NCBI GenBank assembly: GCA_003154055.1
Contig: PMCH01000090.1
Location: forward strand, 1-7,678
Source: Acidobacteriaceae bacterium
GTDB taxonomy: Bacteria; Acidobacteriota; Terriglobia; Terriglobales; Acidobacteriaceae
Reading direction: 5' to 3'
DNA: 7,678 bases
The notes under the pieces are model-generated. The model did no database searches, was not told where the DNA came from, and was given only the letters and a program-made list of their open reading frames with translations. The translations under genes were made by a program, and so were the position numbers. Every line of letters begins with the position of its first letter. The stretch's first letter is position 1. Positions 1 through 5,373 of this stretch are shown here, piece after piece.

Positions 1-179
1 GCCGGCGCATCATCGGCCCGAGCGCGAAGACGTTTGCGGACTAGTTCCGCCTCGTGCTCTTCCAGTGAACTGGAGTGCGTTTTCTTCTCGGTAACGCCGA
101 CTTCCTGAAGGACGTCAAGAATCGACTTGCTCTTGACCTCTAGTTCCCTCGCCAGATCGTTAATTCGAACCTTGCTCAT
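1..179 (-). CDS. infB: Translation initiation factor IF-2, N-terminal fragment (runs off the left edge)
   Basis: Only the first 59 codons are in the window. The protein begins MSKVRINDLARELEVKSKS and continues ILDVLQEVGVTEKKTHSSSL, then a basic stretch (VRKRLRARADD). This is the small IF2_N helical domain that starts most bacterial IF-2 proteins; the GTPase core lies outside. IF-2 is the GTPase that brings initiator fMet-tRNA to the 30S subunit and promotes subunit joining. The ATG at 179-177 follows a purine-rich stretch containing GGAGG about 12 nt upstream, slightly far for a Shine-Dalgarno site. It is third in the minus-strand order rimP-nusA-infB, a layout conserved in many bacteria. The gap to nusA is about 155 bp, with no ylxR-type or other gene visible in it. 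Identity is firm from the domain plus context. Confidence 0.93.
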   Translation of the reverse strand, partial: MSKVRINDLARELEVKSKSILDVLQEVGVTEKKTHSSSLEEHEAELVRKRLRARADDAP

Positions 180-335
180 CCGCTCTCGTTTCCTCCGCCC
201 TGTTCCCGCTAAGTTCTCATCTCAACCTCACGGATTCAGTGTGAATTGCTAATGTGATCTGTTACTTGGGCCGTAATCATCGCTCATCGTCCGCTATCGC
301 TGATGCGACGGCCGATGGGCAACTCGTTCAGCCCT

Positions 336-1823
336 TCAGTTCTGTTTTTCTTCCCCGGCTGCCTCGGACGCAGGTTCAACCGCGTCCGGGTCTGTCGCGG
401 CTTCTTCTACCGCGGCTTCTGCCACTTCGCCGGATTCCGGTTCGGCGGCTGACTCGACCGGCGCTTCAGGACTTTCAGCAGATGCCTCTTCGACAGGAGC
501 CTCTTCCGCCCCCTCAAGCTCCGCGGCCGCTACCGCTTCCCCGCCTTCCAGGCTGGAGAAATAATTATTCACCGCAATACTGATTTTTTCCACCGTCTTG
601 GGGCCGATGCCTTCAATCGCCTCAAGCTGTTCCGGCGTCATGTCGGCGAGCGACTCAACCGTCGTCACTCCCGCGGCCGTGAGTTTCTCGACCAGGCCCT
701 CGCCTAGTCCGGGAACGCTCTCCAGCGGAGTAGCCGACTGGGGGACCAGCGCCGACATCTGCTGTTCCACTTCCTGCCGCTTCTCTTCCTCGCTCTTGAT
801 GTCGATCTTCCAGCCCAGCAACTTCGCCGCCAGCCTGACGTTCTGGCCCTTCTTGCCGATGGCGAGCGAGAGTTGCGTATCGTCCACCACCACTTCGAGT
901 TGTTTGTCGGCGGCATCCACGACCGTCACGCGGCTGACCTTAGCCGGCTGCAGCGCCTTCTCGGCAAATGTGACCGAATCCTCGTGGTATTCGATGATGT
1001 CGATTTTCTCGCCGCGCAATTCGCGGATAATGGACTGCACCCGCATTCCCTTCATGCCGACGCAGGCGCCAACCGCGTCCACGTCCTTGTCCTTCGACAT
1101 GACGGCAATCTTGGTGCGCTCGCCAGCCTCGCGCGCAATGGCGCGAATCACGACGGTCCCGTCATAAATCTCCGGCACCTCGGTCTGGAACAGATGCTGC
1201 ACCAGTTCCGGAGCGGCCCGCGAAACCACCACGCCGGGACCCTTGGAGGCTCTCTCCACGCGCACGATGACCACTCGAACCCGCTCGCCAATCGCGAACG
1301 ATTCCAGGCGCGACTGCTCTTTGCGCCCCATGCGGGCTTCCGCTTTGCCGATATCGAAGATCACGTCCGGACCTTCGATCCGCTTCACGGTGGCGTTCAC
1401 GATCTCGCCGACGCGTCCGATGTACTCGTTGTAAACCGTGTCGCGCTCAGCCTCGCGCACCTTCTGAAAGATGACTTGCTTGGCAAGTTGCGCCGCGATC
1501 CGTCCCAGGATCCCCTCAGTAACTTTCGGAATCAGTAACTCTCCGCCAATTTCGGCGGCCGGATCTACCTTGCGTGCCTGCTCGACCGTGACCTGCAGGT
1601 TGGGATCTTCGATCTGTTCCGGGGTTTCTACGATCGCCTTCACCGCATAGGCGTTGATTTTGCCTGAATCCTTGTCCAGGACGGCACGCAGGTTTTCCTG
1701 CGTCTTGTAATACTTGCGGGTGGCGACGACGATGGCGTCTTCGACCGCGCTGACCACAATCTGCGGGTCGATGCCCTTTTCCCGGCTTACGCCTTCGATG
1801 ATGTTGTAGAGCTCACTCGCCAT
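336..1823 (-). CDS. nusA: Transcription termination/antitermination factor NusA
   Basis: 495 aa. NusA binds RNA polymerase and nascent RNA in the cytoplasm, affecting pausing, intrinsic termination and antitermination. Domains read from the sequence: RNAP-binding N-terminal domain (about 1-130), S1 domain (about 134-200, containing VGEIVNATVKRIEGPDVIFD), KH1 (GACVGMKGMR at 252-261) and KH2 (LAIGKKGQNVRLAAKLLGWK at 320-339, with the GKKG loop). A helix-hairpin-helix unit follows (about 367-420, VPGLGEGLVEKLTAAGV and IEGIGPKTVEKI). The last 70 residues or so (425-495) are a Glu/Ala/Pro-rich acidic tail. The core is of usual length; the HhH unit and acidic tail are the variable part of the family. 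The ATG start has AAGG seven nt upstream. It follows rimP after 78 bp that contain a mirrored heptad repeat, and precedes infB. Long plus-strand frames over it are shadows. Confidence 0.97.
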   Translation of the reverse strand: MASELYNIIEGVSREKGIDPQIVVSAVEDAIVVATRKYYKTQENLRAVLDKDSGKINAYAVKAIVETPEQIEDPNLQVTVEQARKVDPAAEIGGELLIPKVTEGILGRIAAQLAKQVIFQKVREAERDTVYNEYIGRVGEIVNATVKRIEGPDVIFDIGKAEARMGRKEQSRLESFAIGERVRVVIVRVERASKGPGVVVSRAAPELVQHLFQTEVPEIYDGTVVIRAIAREAGERTKIAVMSKDKDVDAVGACVGMKGMRVQSIIRELRGEKIDIIEYHEDSVTFAEKALQPAKVSRVTVVDAADKQLEVVVDDTQLSLAIGKKGQNVRLAAKLLGWKIDIKSEEEKRQEVEQQMSALVPQSATPLESVPGLGEGLVEKLTAAGVTTVESLADMTPEQLEAIEGIGPKTVEKISIAVNNYFSSLEGGEAVAAAELEGAEEAPVEEASAESPEAPVESAAEPESGEVAEAAVEEAATDPDAVEPASEAAGEEKQN

Positions 1824-1836
1824 TTTTGAACCTTGT

Positions 1837-1900
1837 AGTCAGTAGCCAGAAGTCAGGAGTCAGCGCTACTTCACTGACCACTGGCTACTGAATACTGCCT
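1837..1900. repeat. Mirrored array of 7-bp repeats (4 + 4 inverted), able to form a long hairpin
   Basis: Between the rimP stop and the nusA start, the plus strand reads four consecutive heptads AGTCAGT, AGCCAGA, AGTCAGG, AGTCAGC (1837-1864). An 8-nt centre follows, then four heptads of the opposite sense ACTGACC, ACTGGCT, ACTGAAT, ACTGCCT (1873-1900). The consensus AGYCAGN on the left is the reverse complement of that on the right. The arms pair as CAGTAGCCAG (1840-1849) with CTGGCTACTG (1881-1890), and the pairing extends outward to 1835/1895 with one mismatch. An inner stem GTCAG/CTGAC (1852-1856/1874-1878) continues it. In the rimP-nusA transcript this would be an RNA hairpin starting 1 nt after the rimP stop and ending shortly before the nusA ribosome-binding site. 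Degenerate heptad arrays resemble the short tandem repeats dispersed in some bacterial genomes; whether this one is dispersed cannot be told here. Confidence 0.85.
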
Positions 1901-1901
1901 T

Positions 1902-2423
1902 CTAGATTTCCGGCACCAGATTGGCCTTCTCAACGTTAGCCAATTCAATTTCTACTTTTGGCGCCTGTCCTTCTTTCGGACGCATCTTGCGGCGCGCCGC
2001 GCTCAGGTCCAGCACCAGTTTGCCGTTTTCGAAGCTCTCGAGGTTCCCCTCGAAGTGCCGGTTGTTGTTCACCGGCTCGCGCGTCATCAGTTTCATTCGA
2101 TGTCCGCGGAAGCGCTCGAAGTCCGCTGCCTTGGTCAGTTTTCGGTCGAGTCCCGGAGAGGAAACCTCCAGCACGTACGATCCGCCGGGCACGGCATCCT
2201 CAACTTCAACGATGGTCCCGAACTCGCGGCTGAAACTCGCGCAATCCTCGTGCGTCACGCCATCCGGATGCTCGCGCGTCGGCACCGCACCCGGGCGATC
2301 GATGAACACGCGCAACATGCGGTGCTTGCCCGCGCCGTGGAATTCGATGTCCGCCACTTCCAGTCCACTCGAAGCCGCTACGCGGTCCGCAATGCTCCGG
2401 ACCTTCTGCTCATCAAAAGCCAT
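1902..2423 (-). CDS. rimP: Ribosome maturation factor RimP
   Basis: 173 aa. RimP (formerly YhbC/P15a) assists late maturation of the 30S ribosomal subunit. The N-terminal alpha/beta domain (about 1-98) contains LEVADIEFHGAGKHRMLRVF and IDRPGAVPTREHPDGVTHED (41-60). It ends in the family signature YVLEVSSPGLDRKL (83-96). The C-terminal SH3-like domain (about 99-173) contains FRGHRMKL, FEGNLESFENGKLVLDL and the closing VEIELANVEKANLVPEI. At 173 aa it is a little longer than the 150-160 typical of the family; the extra residues sit mainly in the loops around 46-55 and 141-156. The ATG at 2423-2421 matches the expected N-terminus, although no strong Shine-Dalgarno sequence is visible upstream. 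It is first in the rimP-nusA-infB unit, with a promoter and a terminator-like hairpin in the leader. Confidence 0.96.
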   Translation of the reverse strand: MAFDEQKVRSIADRVAASSGLEVADIEFHGAGKHRMLRVFIDRPGAVPTREHPDGVTHEDCASFSREFGTIVEVEDAVPGGSYVLEVSSPGLDRKLTKAADFERFRGHRMKLMTREPVNNNRHFEGNLESFENGKLVLDLSAARRKMRPKEGQAPKVEIELANVEKANLVPEI

Positions 2424-2472
2424 CGTTTCAGCAACTTACATTCAGACCGCCGTACCGGCCTCAGCCCAAACT

Positions 2473-2494
2473 AAAAAGTGGGCTTGCGCCCACT
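2473..2494 (-). terminator. Terminator-like hairpin in the rimP leader (possible attenuator)
   Basis: On the minus strand AGTGGGC (2494-2488) pairs perfectly with GCCCACT (2483-2477) across a 4-nt GCAA loop. The 3' side runs straight into a five-T tract (2477-2473). This has the form of an intrinsic terminator. It lies about 50 bp upstream of the rimP ATG and downstream of the promoter proposed at 2544-2572, and no minus-strand gene lies between it and that promoter. It could therefore be an attenuator for the rimP-nusA-infB operon. A competing hairpin AGCCCA/TGGGCT (2484-2479 with 2468-2463) would disrupt it. The alternative is that it ends antisense transcripts arriving from the moaA side. 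Confidence 0.6.
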
Positions 2495-2530
2495 GGTGTG
2501 CTTCGACATTCCTGAGACTACGACACAACA

Positions 2531-2568
2531 GTTTTCAGGTCTGAATATACGCTTGTGATACTGAAAAC
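2531..2568. promoter_or_regulatory. 8-bp inverted repeat bracketing the rimP promoter
   Basis: GTTTTCAG (2531-2538) and CTGAAAAC (2561-2568) form a perfect 8-bp inverted repeat with 22 bp between the arms. One arm touches the proposed -35 box and the other lies around the expected transcription start, so the -10 box is held between them. This is a plausible operator geometry, but no known binding protein is recognised. Confidence 0.35.
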
Positions 2569-2572
2569 ACAA
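2544..2572 (-). promoter_or_regulatory. Candidate sigma70-type promoter for rimP-nusA-infB
   Basis: Reading the minus strand, TTGTGT (2572-2567) is followed after exactly 17 bp by TATATT (2549-2544). The -10 matches TATAAT at 5 of 6 positions; the -35 matches TTGACA only in TTG. Initiation would fall near 2537, giving a leader of about 115 nt before the rimP ATG. Its position, directly ahead of the first gene of the operon in a divergent intergenic region, supports it. Confidence 0.5.
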
Positions 2573-2579
2573 ACCAGCG

Positions 2580-2647
2580 GGGCGCGACCGGACTTGCAGG
2601 AGAGCCGCGGAACGAGCCGGAGAAGCCGGTGGCGGAGAGGAGCGCCC
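2580..2647 (+). other. GC-rich foldable segment in the divergent intergenic region
   Basis: GGGCGC (2580-2585) pairs with GCGCCC (2642-2647). Just inside, ACCGG (2587-2591) pairs with CCGGT (2626-2630). The enclosed sequence is purine-rich. The two nested stems suggest a folded RNA or leader element upstream of the 2686 gene, but in GC-rich DNA such pairings are common. No known RNA family is recognised; it is not a tRNA, although some rimP-nusA operons begin with one. Confidence 0.25.
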
Positions 2648-2661
2648 ACAATCCCGTCTGA

Positions 2662-2684
2662 GTTACGGAGGTTCCTCTCGTAAC
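2662..2684 (+). promoter_or_regulatory. Stem-loop just ahead of the 2686 gene that sequesters its GGAGG
   Basis: GTTACG (2662-2667) pairs with CGTAAC (2679-2684). GAG (2668-2670) then pairs with CTC (2675-2677), with one bulged T and a 4-nt loop. The only Shine-Dalgarno-like sequence of the following gene, GGAGG at 2667-2671, lies inside this stem. If the TTG at 2686 is the true start, the fold would limit ribosome access. No T-run follows, so it is not an intrinsic terminator. Confidence 0.4.
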
Positions 2685-2685
2685 C

Positions 2686-3222
2686 TTGCGAAGCCGTTAC
2701 CTTTCCCCCAAACTTTCAATGAACATGCAATTTTCCCGCACCCATCTCGGGATTGCCGCCGGCGCCGGTGGATTGCTGATCCTGATTTTCCTGGGATTCC
2801 TGCATTGGCTCAGCAACCAGCCGCCGGTACTGGCGCGCTCCGACCAGCGTGATCCGCTCACGAACATGCCCATCACGATCACCATGAATCCGCTGCGGGA
2901 CCGCACGATCGAACGCATCGCCAACAGTTTCGTCAAAGAGATGCGCGACGGCAACTGCCGCCAGGCGTTGGCGAGGTGGGAAAAGAAACGGGACTACCGC
3001 AAAAAGCGCGCGGACTTTATCTGCGACTCGGAAACCCAGCACCCGCTGATTTCCTGGAACCTGGTCGAATGGGAAGATGCTCCGCCACTCATCATTCTTC
3101 ATTACAAAGGCGAGCGCTACAGCACTCCCAGCCAGGACTCGACTTATAAGGACTTGTTCTCAGTGACGCTGGAAGACAAAGACGCTGGCTGGGCGGTAAC
3201 CAAGTACGACGCGTTCTATTGA
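2686..3222 (+). CDS. Small single-pass membrane protein of unknown function
   Basis: 178 aa from a TTG start. I do not recognise the family. A short N-terminal region precedes one hydrophobic helix (about residues 21-42, LGIAAGAGGLLILIFLGFLH). A soluble domain of about 135 residues follows, probably outside the cytoplasmic membrane. It is charged in the middle (RDRTIERIANSFVKEMRDGN, ARWEKKRDYRKKRADF) and ends in beta-like segments (PLIILHYKGERYS, FSVTLEDKDAGWAVTKYDAF). Two cysteines, in NCRQAL (91) and FICDSE (113), could form a disulfide. The start is uncertain: the TTG at 2686 has GGAGG 14 nt upstream, whereas in-frame ATGs at 2719 and 2725 lack any Shine-Dalgarno sequence but leave the membrane helix intact. 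It stands alone, divergent from rimP and convergent with the DUF1906 gene. Coding character is good and the frame is uninterrupted. Confidence 0.8.
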   Translation: MRSRYLSPKLSMNMQFSRTHLGIAAGAGGLLILIFLGFLHWLSNQPPVLARSDQRDPLTNMPITITMNPLRDRTIERIANSFVKEMRDGNCRQALARWEKKRDYRKKRADFICDSETQHPLISWNLVEWEDAPPLIILHYKGERYSTPSQDSTYKDLFSVTLEDKDAGWAVTKYDAFY

Positions 3223-3260
3223 AGCCAGTTCTCGGTTCCCAGAAAACCCTGCAACGGCCT

Positions 3261-3281
3261 CGACCGAGTTGACATCGGTCG
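3261..3281. other. Stem-loop between convergent genes (possible weak terminator)
   Basis: CGACCGA (3261-3267) pairs perfectly with TCGGTCG (3275-3281) around a 7-nt loop. It lies in the 65-bp gap between the stop at 3222 and the convergent stop at 3288. No T-tract follows on either strand, so a terminator role is only suggested by position. Confidence 0.35.
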
Positions 3282-3287
3282 TGTCCA

Positions 3288-4145
3288 TCAATGGCTTCTA
3301 CCGTGCGACGGGTCGGCGGATGCCGCCGTGTTCAGATCAACATGAAGGTGCTGGCGTGCGTCAGCACGTGGTGAATAACAATTCCCATCTGGGTTATATC
3401 CGGCACACGCGGCGGCAATGTCTCTCCGTTTGGGAGACTGTGCGAATTGCCAGATCTCCGCAAACGCGATTCCGCTCCCACTCGGTAAGGGTGGACGTTG
3501 CGGGAGCGCACAGCCGGGCGAAGGCGGACATCCATCGTTCGTCACCCAGTACGTGATGTTTCGCCCTCCTGCATTCTGGCGGATGTCCTCGGCAGTGACG
3601 ATGCTGACACCACTTTCTTCTTTCGCCCCAATTCCAGAACAGTACACGCCCGCGTGAAATCCCGAGCGGCTCACTCCATCGATCCACGCAAATAGATACG
3701 CCTTCTGTTCGGGAAGCATGCGGCCCCCTTGCTCTTGGTCGAGAAAGATGATGGTCGCTGCGGGAAAACCCTCGCGGCGCGCTGCCCTGACTGCGGATTG
3801 CGCGTCGGATTCGCCGAGTTTAGTAGCGCTGGCGACAGTCTTCAGCCCCGAGTAGAGCCGTCCGTTGAACAGCACGAGGAAACCGAACCCAGCCGCTTGA
3901 AGCTTGGCGCGCTTCCCGACCCACGTGTTCGCTTCTGCACCGGGAGGATTGTTCAGCCAGTATCCGGTGTAATCGAAGGTGCTGCGGAGTTCGGTGAGAC
4001 TGTTGTCACCGGGATAGTCGTTGCGGTCGAAGCCAAGGAAGGCGGAGGTTTGCCCGGCGGCTTTTACGACCGGTGGGGACAGAATGGATCGGACGCCGAT
4101 CAACAGGATCAACAGCGCGAACCGAAAGTGGCAGCTTGCCAGCAC
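3288..4145 (-). CDS. Secreted DUF1906 / Rv2525c-like glycoside-hydrolase-like protein
   Basis: 285 aa from GTG. The N-terminus has a signal peptide (hydrophobic FALLILLIGVRSIL, likely cleavage after VKA near residue 29), so the product is exported. The mature part follows the DUF1906 pattern (Pfam PF08924), a TIM-barrel related to GH25-type lysozyme folds. It opens with GFDRNDYPG (38-46), followed by TGYWLNNPP, LQAAGFGFLVLFNGR and TIIFLDQEQGG (131-141, with acidic D136 and E138). HAGVYCSG and ITYWVTNDG come next, and it ends with EIWQFAQSP (230-238) and HVDLN (268-272). The acidic residues at barrel-strand ends suggest a cell-wall polysaccharide substrate, but enzymatic activity is not established for the family. 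The GTG directly abuts the moaA TAA (TAAGTG), with GGGGG just upstream, so translational coupling to moaA is likely. A cysteine-rich loop (CPPSPGC, 206-212) may be disulfide-bonded. Confidence 0.85.
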   Translation of the reverse strand: MLASCHFRFALLILLIGVRSILSPPVVKAAGQTSAFLGFDRNDYPGDNSLTELRSTFDYTGYWLNNPPGAEANTWVGKRAKLQAAGFGFLVLFNGRLYSGLKTVASATKLGESDAQSAVRAARREGFPAATIIFLDQEQGGRMLPEQKAYLFAWIDGVSRSGFHAGVYCSGIGAKEESGVSIVTAEDIRQNAGGRNITYWVTNDGCPPSPGCALPQRPPLPSGSGIAFAEIWQFAQSPKRRDIAAACAGYNPDGNCYSPRADARQHLHVDLNTAASADPSHGRSH

Positions 4146-5135
4146 TTAGCCCCCGATATGCACCATCGTCCGCGAAGCCGGCACGAACCCCGGCTCGCCG
4201 ATGTGATGGCGCTCTTCTTTTTTCTCTACGACTTTCACAATGAATTCGGAAAGCTTTTCGTCCGAGGCGCCGCGCCGCATCAATTCGTGAAGGTCGTGGT
4301 CCCAGACGGAGAACAGGCAGGTCCGGAGCTTGCCATCGGAGGTGATGCGAATGCGGCTGCAGTGGCCGCAGAACGGGTGCGATACCGGCGCGATGATTCC
4401 GATCTCGCCGACGCCGTCTTCAAATAGGTAGCGCCGCGCCGTCTCGCTGCGTTGATGCTCGATCTCAACCAGCGGCTTGTACTCCGACATGCGCTTGACG
4501 ATCTCATCGAGCGTGACGACGATCTCGGGCGTCCAGACGCGATCTTCTTCGAGCGGCATGAATTCGATGAAGCGCACCACCACGGCTTCTTCCCGGGCGA
4601 ACTTGCCGAAGGGAATGATCTGGTCTTCGTTAAAGCCACGCAACAGAACACAATTCACTTTGACGGGTTCGAGCCCCGCGCGGCGTGACGCCCGGACACC
4701 CGCCAGCACGCTATCGAATCCGTTCGGCACGCGCGTGATGCGGGCGAACCGGTCGGGATCGACGGCATCCATGCTGACCGTGACGCGATCCAGTCCGGCG
4801 TCCTTCAGGGGTTGCGCGACCTCGGCCAGCAAATGGCCGTTGGTTGTCATGGCGATATCGGGCTTCTCGTTCGTCGTGGTCCGCAACTTCGCCAGTTCGC
4901 GGACGAATTCCACGACGCCCTTGCGCAGCAGCGGCTCGCCGCCGGTCAAACGAATCTTCGTGATCCCCAACCCGACTAGGATGCGCGCCATTCGCAGGTA
5001 ATCGTCGAATGGAAGTTCCGCGTAGGCAGCGCCGTTTGTCCCAGTGCGGCAGTAGACGCAACGGTAGTTGCAGCGGTCCGTGATGGAGATCCGCAGGTCA
5101 TGAATGCCACGACCGAATTTGTCAGTGAGAGGCAA
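4146..5135 (-). CDS. moaA: GTP 3',8-cyclase MoaA (molybdenum cofactor biosynthesis, radical SAM)
   Basis: 329 aa from TTG at 5135. MoaA, a radical-SAM enzyme, converts GTP to 3',8-cyclo-7,8-dihydroGTP, the first step of molybdopterin synthesis, together with MoaC. The start MPLTDKFGRGIHDLRISITD leads into the SAM-cluster motif CNYRCVYC (C22, C26, C29). LTGGEP (63-68) is the SAM-contacting motif. The second 4Fe-4S cluster uses CGHCSRIRITSDGKLRTC (C256, C259, C273). The protein ends MVHIGG, the C-terminal Gly-Gly needed for activity. All key residues are present and the length is normal. The frame stays open upstream to a GTG at 5279, but those 48 residues are Cys/Arg-rich, unlike any MoaA N-terminus, and coincide with the riboswitch, so I reject that start. 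The Shine-Dalgarno sequence is weak (GTGGA). The downstream DUF1906 gene abuts the stop. No other moa genes are visible. Confidence 0.95.
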   Translation of the reverse strand: MPLTDKFGRGIHDLRISITDRCNYRCVYCRTGTNGAAYAELPFDDYLRMARILVGLGITKIRLTGGEPLLRKGVVEFVRELAKLRTTTNEKPDIAMTTNGHLLAEVAQPLKDAGLDRVTVSMDAVDPDRFARITRVPNGFDSVLAGVRASRRAGLEPVKVNCVLLRGFNEDQIIPFGKFAREEAVVVRFIEFMPLEEDRVWTPEIVVTLDEIVKRMSEYKPLVEIEHQRSETARRYLFEDGVGEIGIIAPVSHPFCGHCSRIRITSDGKLRTCLFSVWDHDLHELMRRGASDEKLSEFIVKVVEKKEERHHIGEPGFVPASRTMVHIGG

Positions 5136-5163
5136 TTTGATTCCACAGCAAAGGGAAAAGAAA

Positions 5164-5281
5164 CACAGGCGGGAGCAATCCAGCGTGCGTTTCCTTTCCA
5201 AACACGGGAGGCGCAGGCGTTTCCCCCTGCACCCTCGGATAGCGCAGTGAATCGGCGCAACCCTCGCTCCCAGAACCACAA
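5164..5281 (-). ncRNA. Moco-family riboswitch (molybdenum/tungsten cofactor element) in the moaA leader
   Basis: On the minus strand the leader contains GCCTCCCGTGTTTGGAAAGG (5212-5193), matching the conserved core of the Moco RNA motif that I recall from the E. coli moaA leader (GCCUCCCGU...UGGAAAGG). Folding agrees. An outer stem GGGAGCGA (5271-5264) pairs with TTGCTCCC (5178-5171). A hairpin GGTGCAGG (5233-5226) pairs with CCTGCGCC (5217-5210) around a GAAA-containing loop. A second hairpin pairs CGTGTTT (5206-5200) with AAACGCACG (5192-5184) around GGAAAGG. The element ends about 30 nt before the moaA TTG, as expected for translational control by the cofactor. Only about 30 nt separate the outer stem from the first core hairpin, shorter than in E. 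coli. The boundaries are approximate. Confidence 0.88.
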
Positions 5282-5317
5282 ATGTCAGCAGGCTCCGGGA
5301 ATCGGAAACTGAACGTC

Positions 5318-5323
5318 ATTATA
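5318..5323 (-). promoter_or_regulatory. Candidate -10 box of the moaA promoter
   Basis: The minus strand reads a perfect TATAAT at 5323-5318, about 45 bp before the riboswitch outer stem. Initiation near 5311 would give a leader of about 175 nt containing the whole riboswitch. No good -35 is visible at 16-18 bp spacing (CCCCAA at 5346-5341), so an activator may be needed or the match may be fortuitous. The same intergenic region must also hold the promoter for the divergent gene at 5374; no convincing one was found. Confidence 0.45.
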
Positions 5324-5373
5324 GATGCTCACCCCTGGGCTTGGGGAGCAGCCTCTGCTGATAAACTTGCTGC

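Noticed and set aside
180..335. Possible tiny gene between nusA and infB (12 codons, MSDDYGPSNRSH)
   Set aside because: It is too short to distinguish from chance, and nothing supports translation.
598..1538. Long plus-strand open frames (up to 221 aa) antisense to nusA
   Set aside because: They are Ser/His/Arg-rich shadows of a clearly conserved nusA frame, with no recognisable domain or ribosome-binding site.
1921..2544. Plus-strand frames of 139 and 207 aa antisense to rimP
   Set aside because: Composition is Ser/Arg-rich and they are fully explained as shadows of rimP plus its leader.
2424..2685. tRNA-fMet (metY) ahead of rimP as in E. coli
   Set aside because: I looked for a cloverleaf and a GTTCRA T-loop on both strands and found none.
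3729..4427. 232-aa plus-strand frame across the moaA/DUF1906 junction
   Set aside because: It is antisense to two well-supported genes. It shows no family features and looks like a codon-bias shadow.
5136..5279. Upstream extension of moaA to the GTG at 5279
   Set aside because: The 48 extra residues are Cys/Arg-rich, unlike MoaA N-termini, and they coincide with the Moco-type riboswitch.
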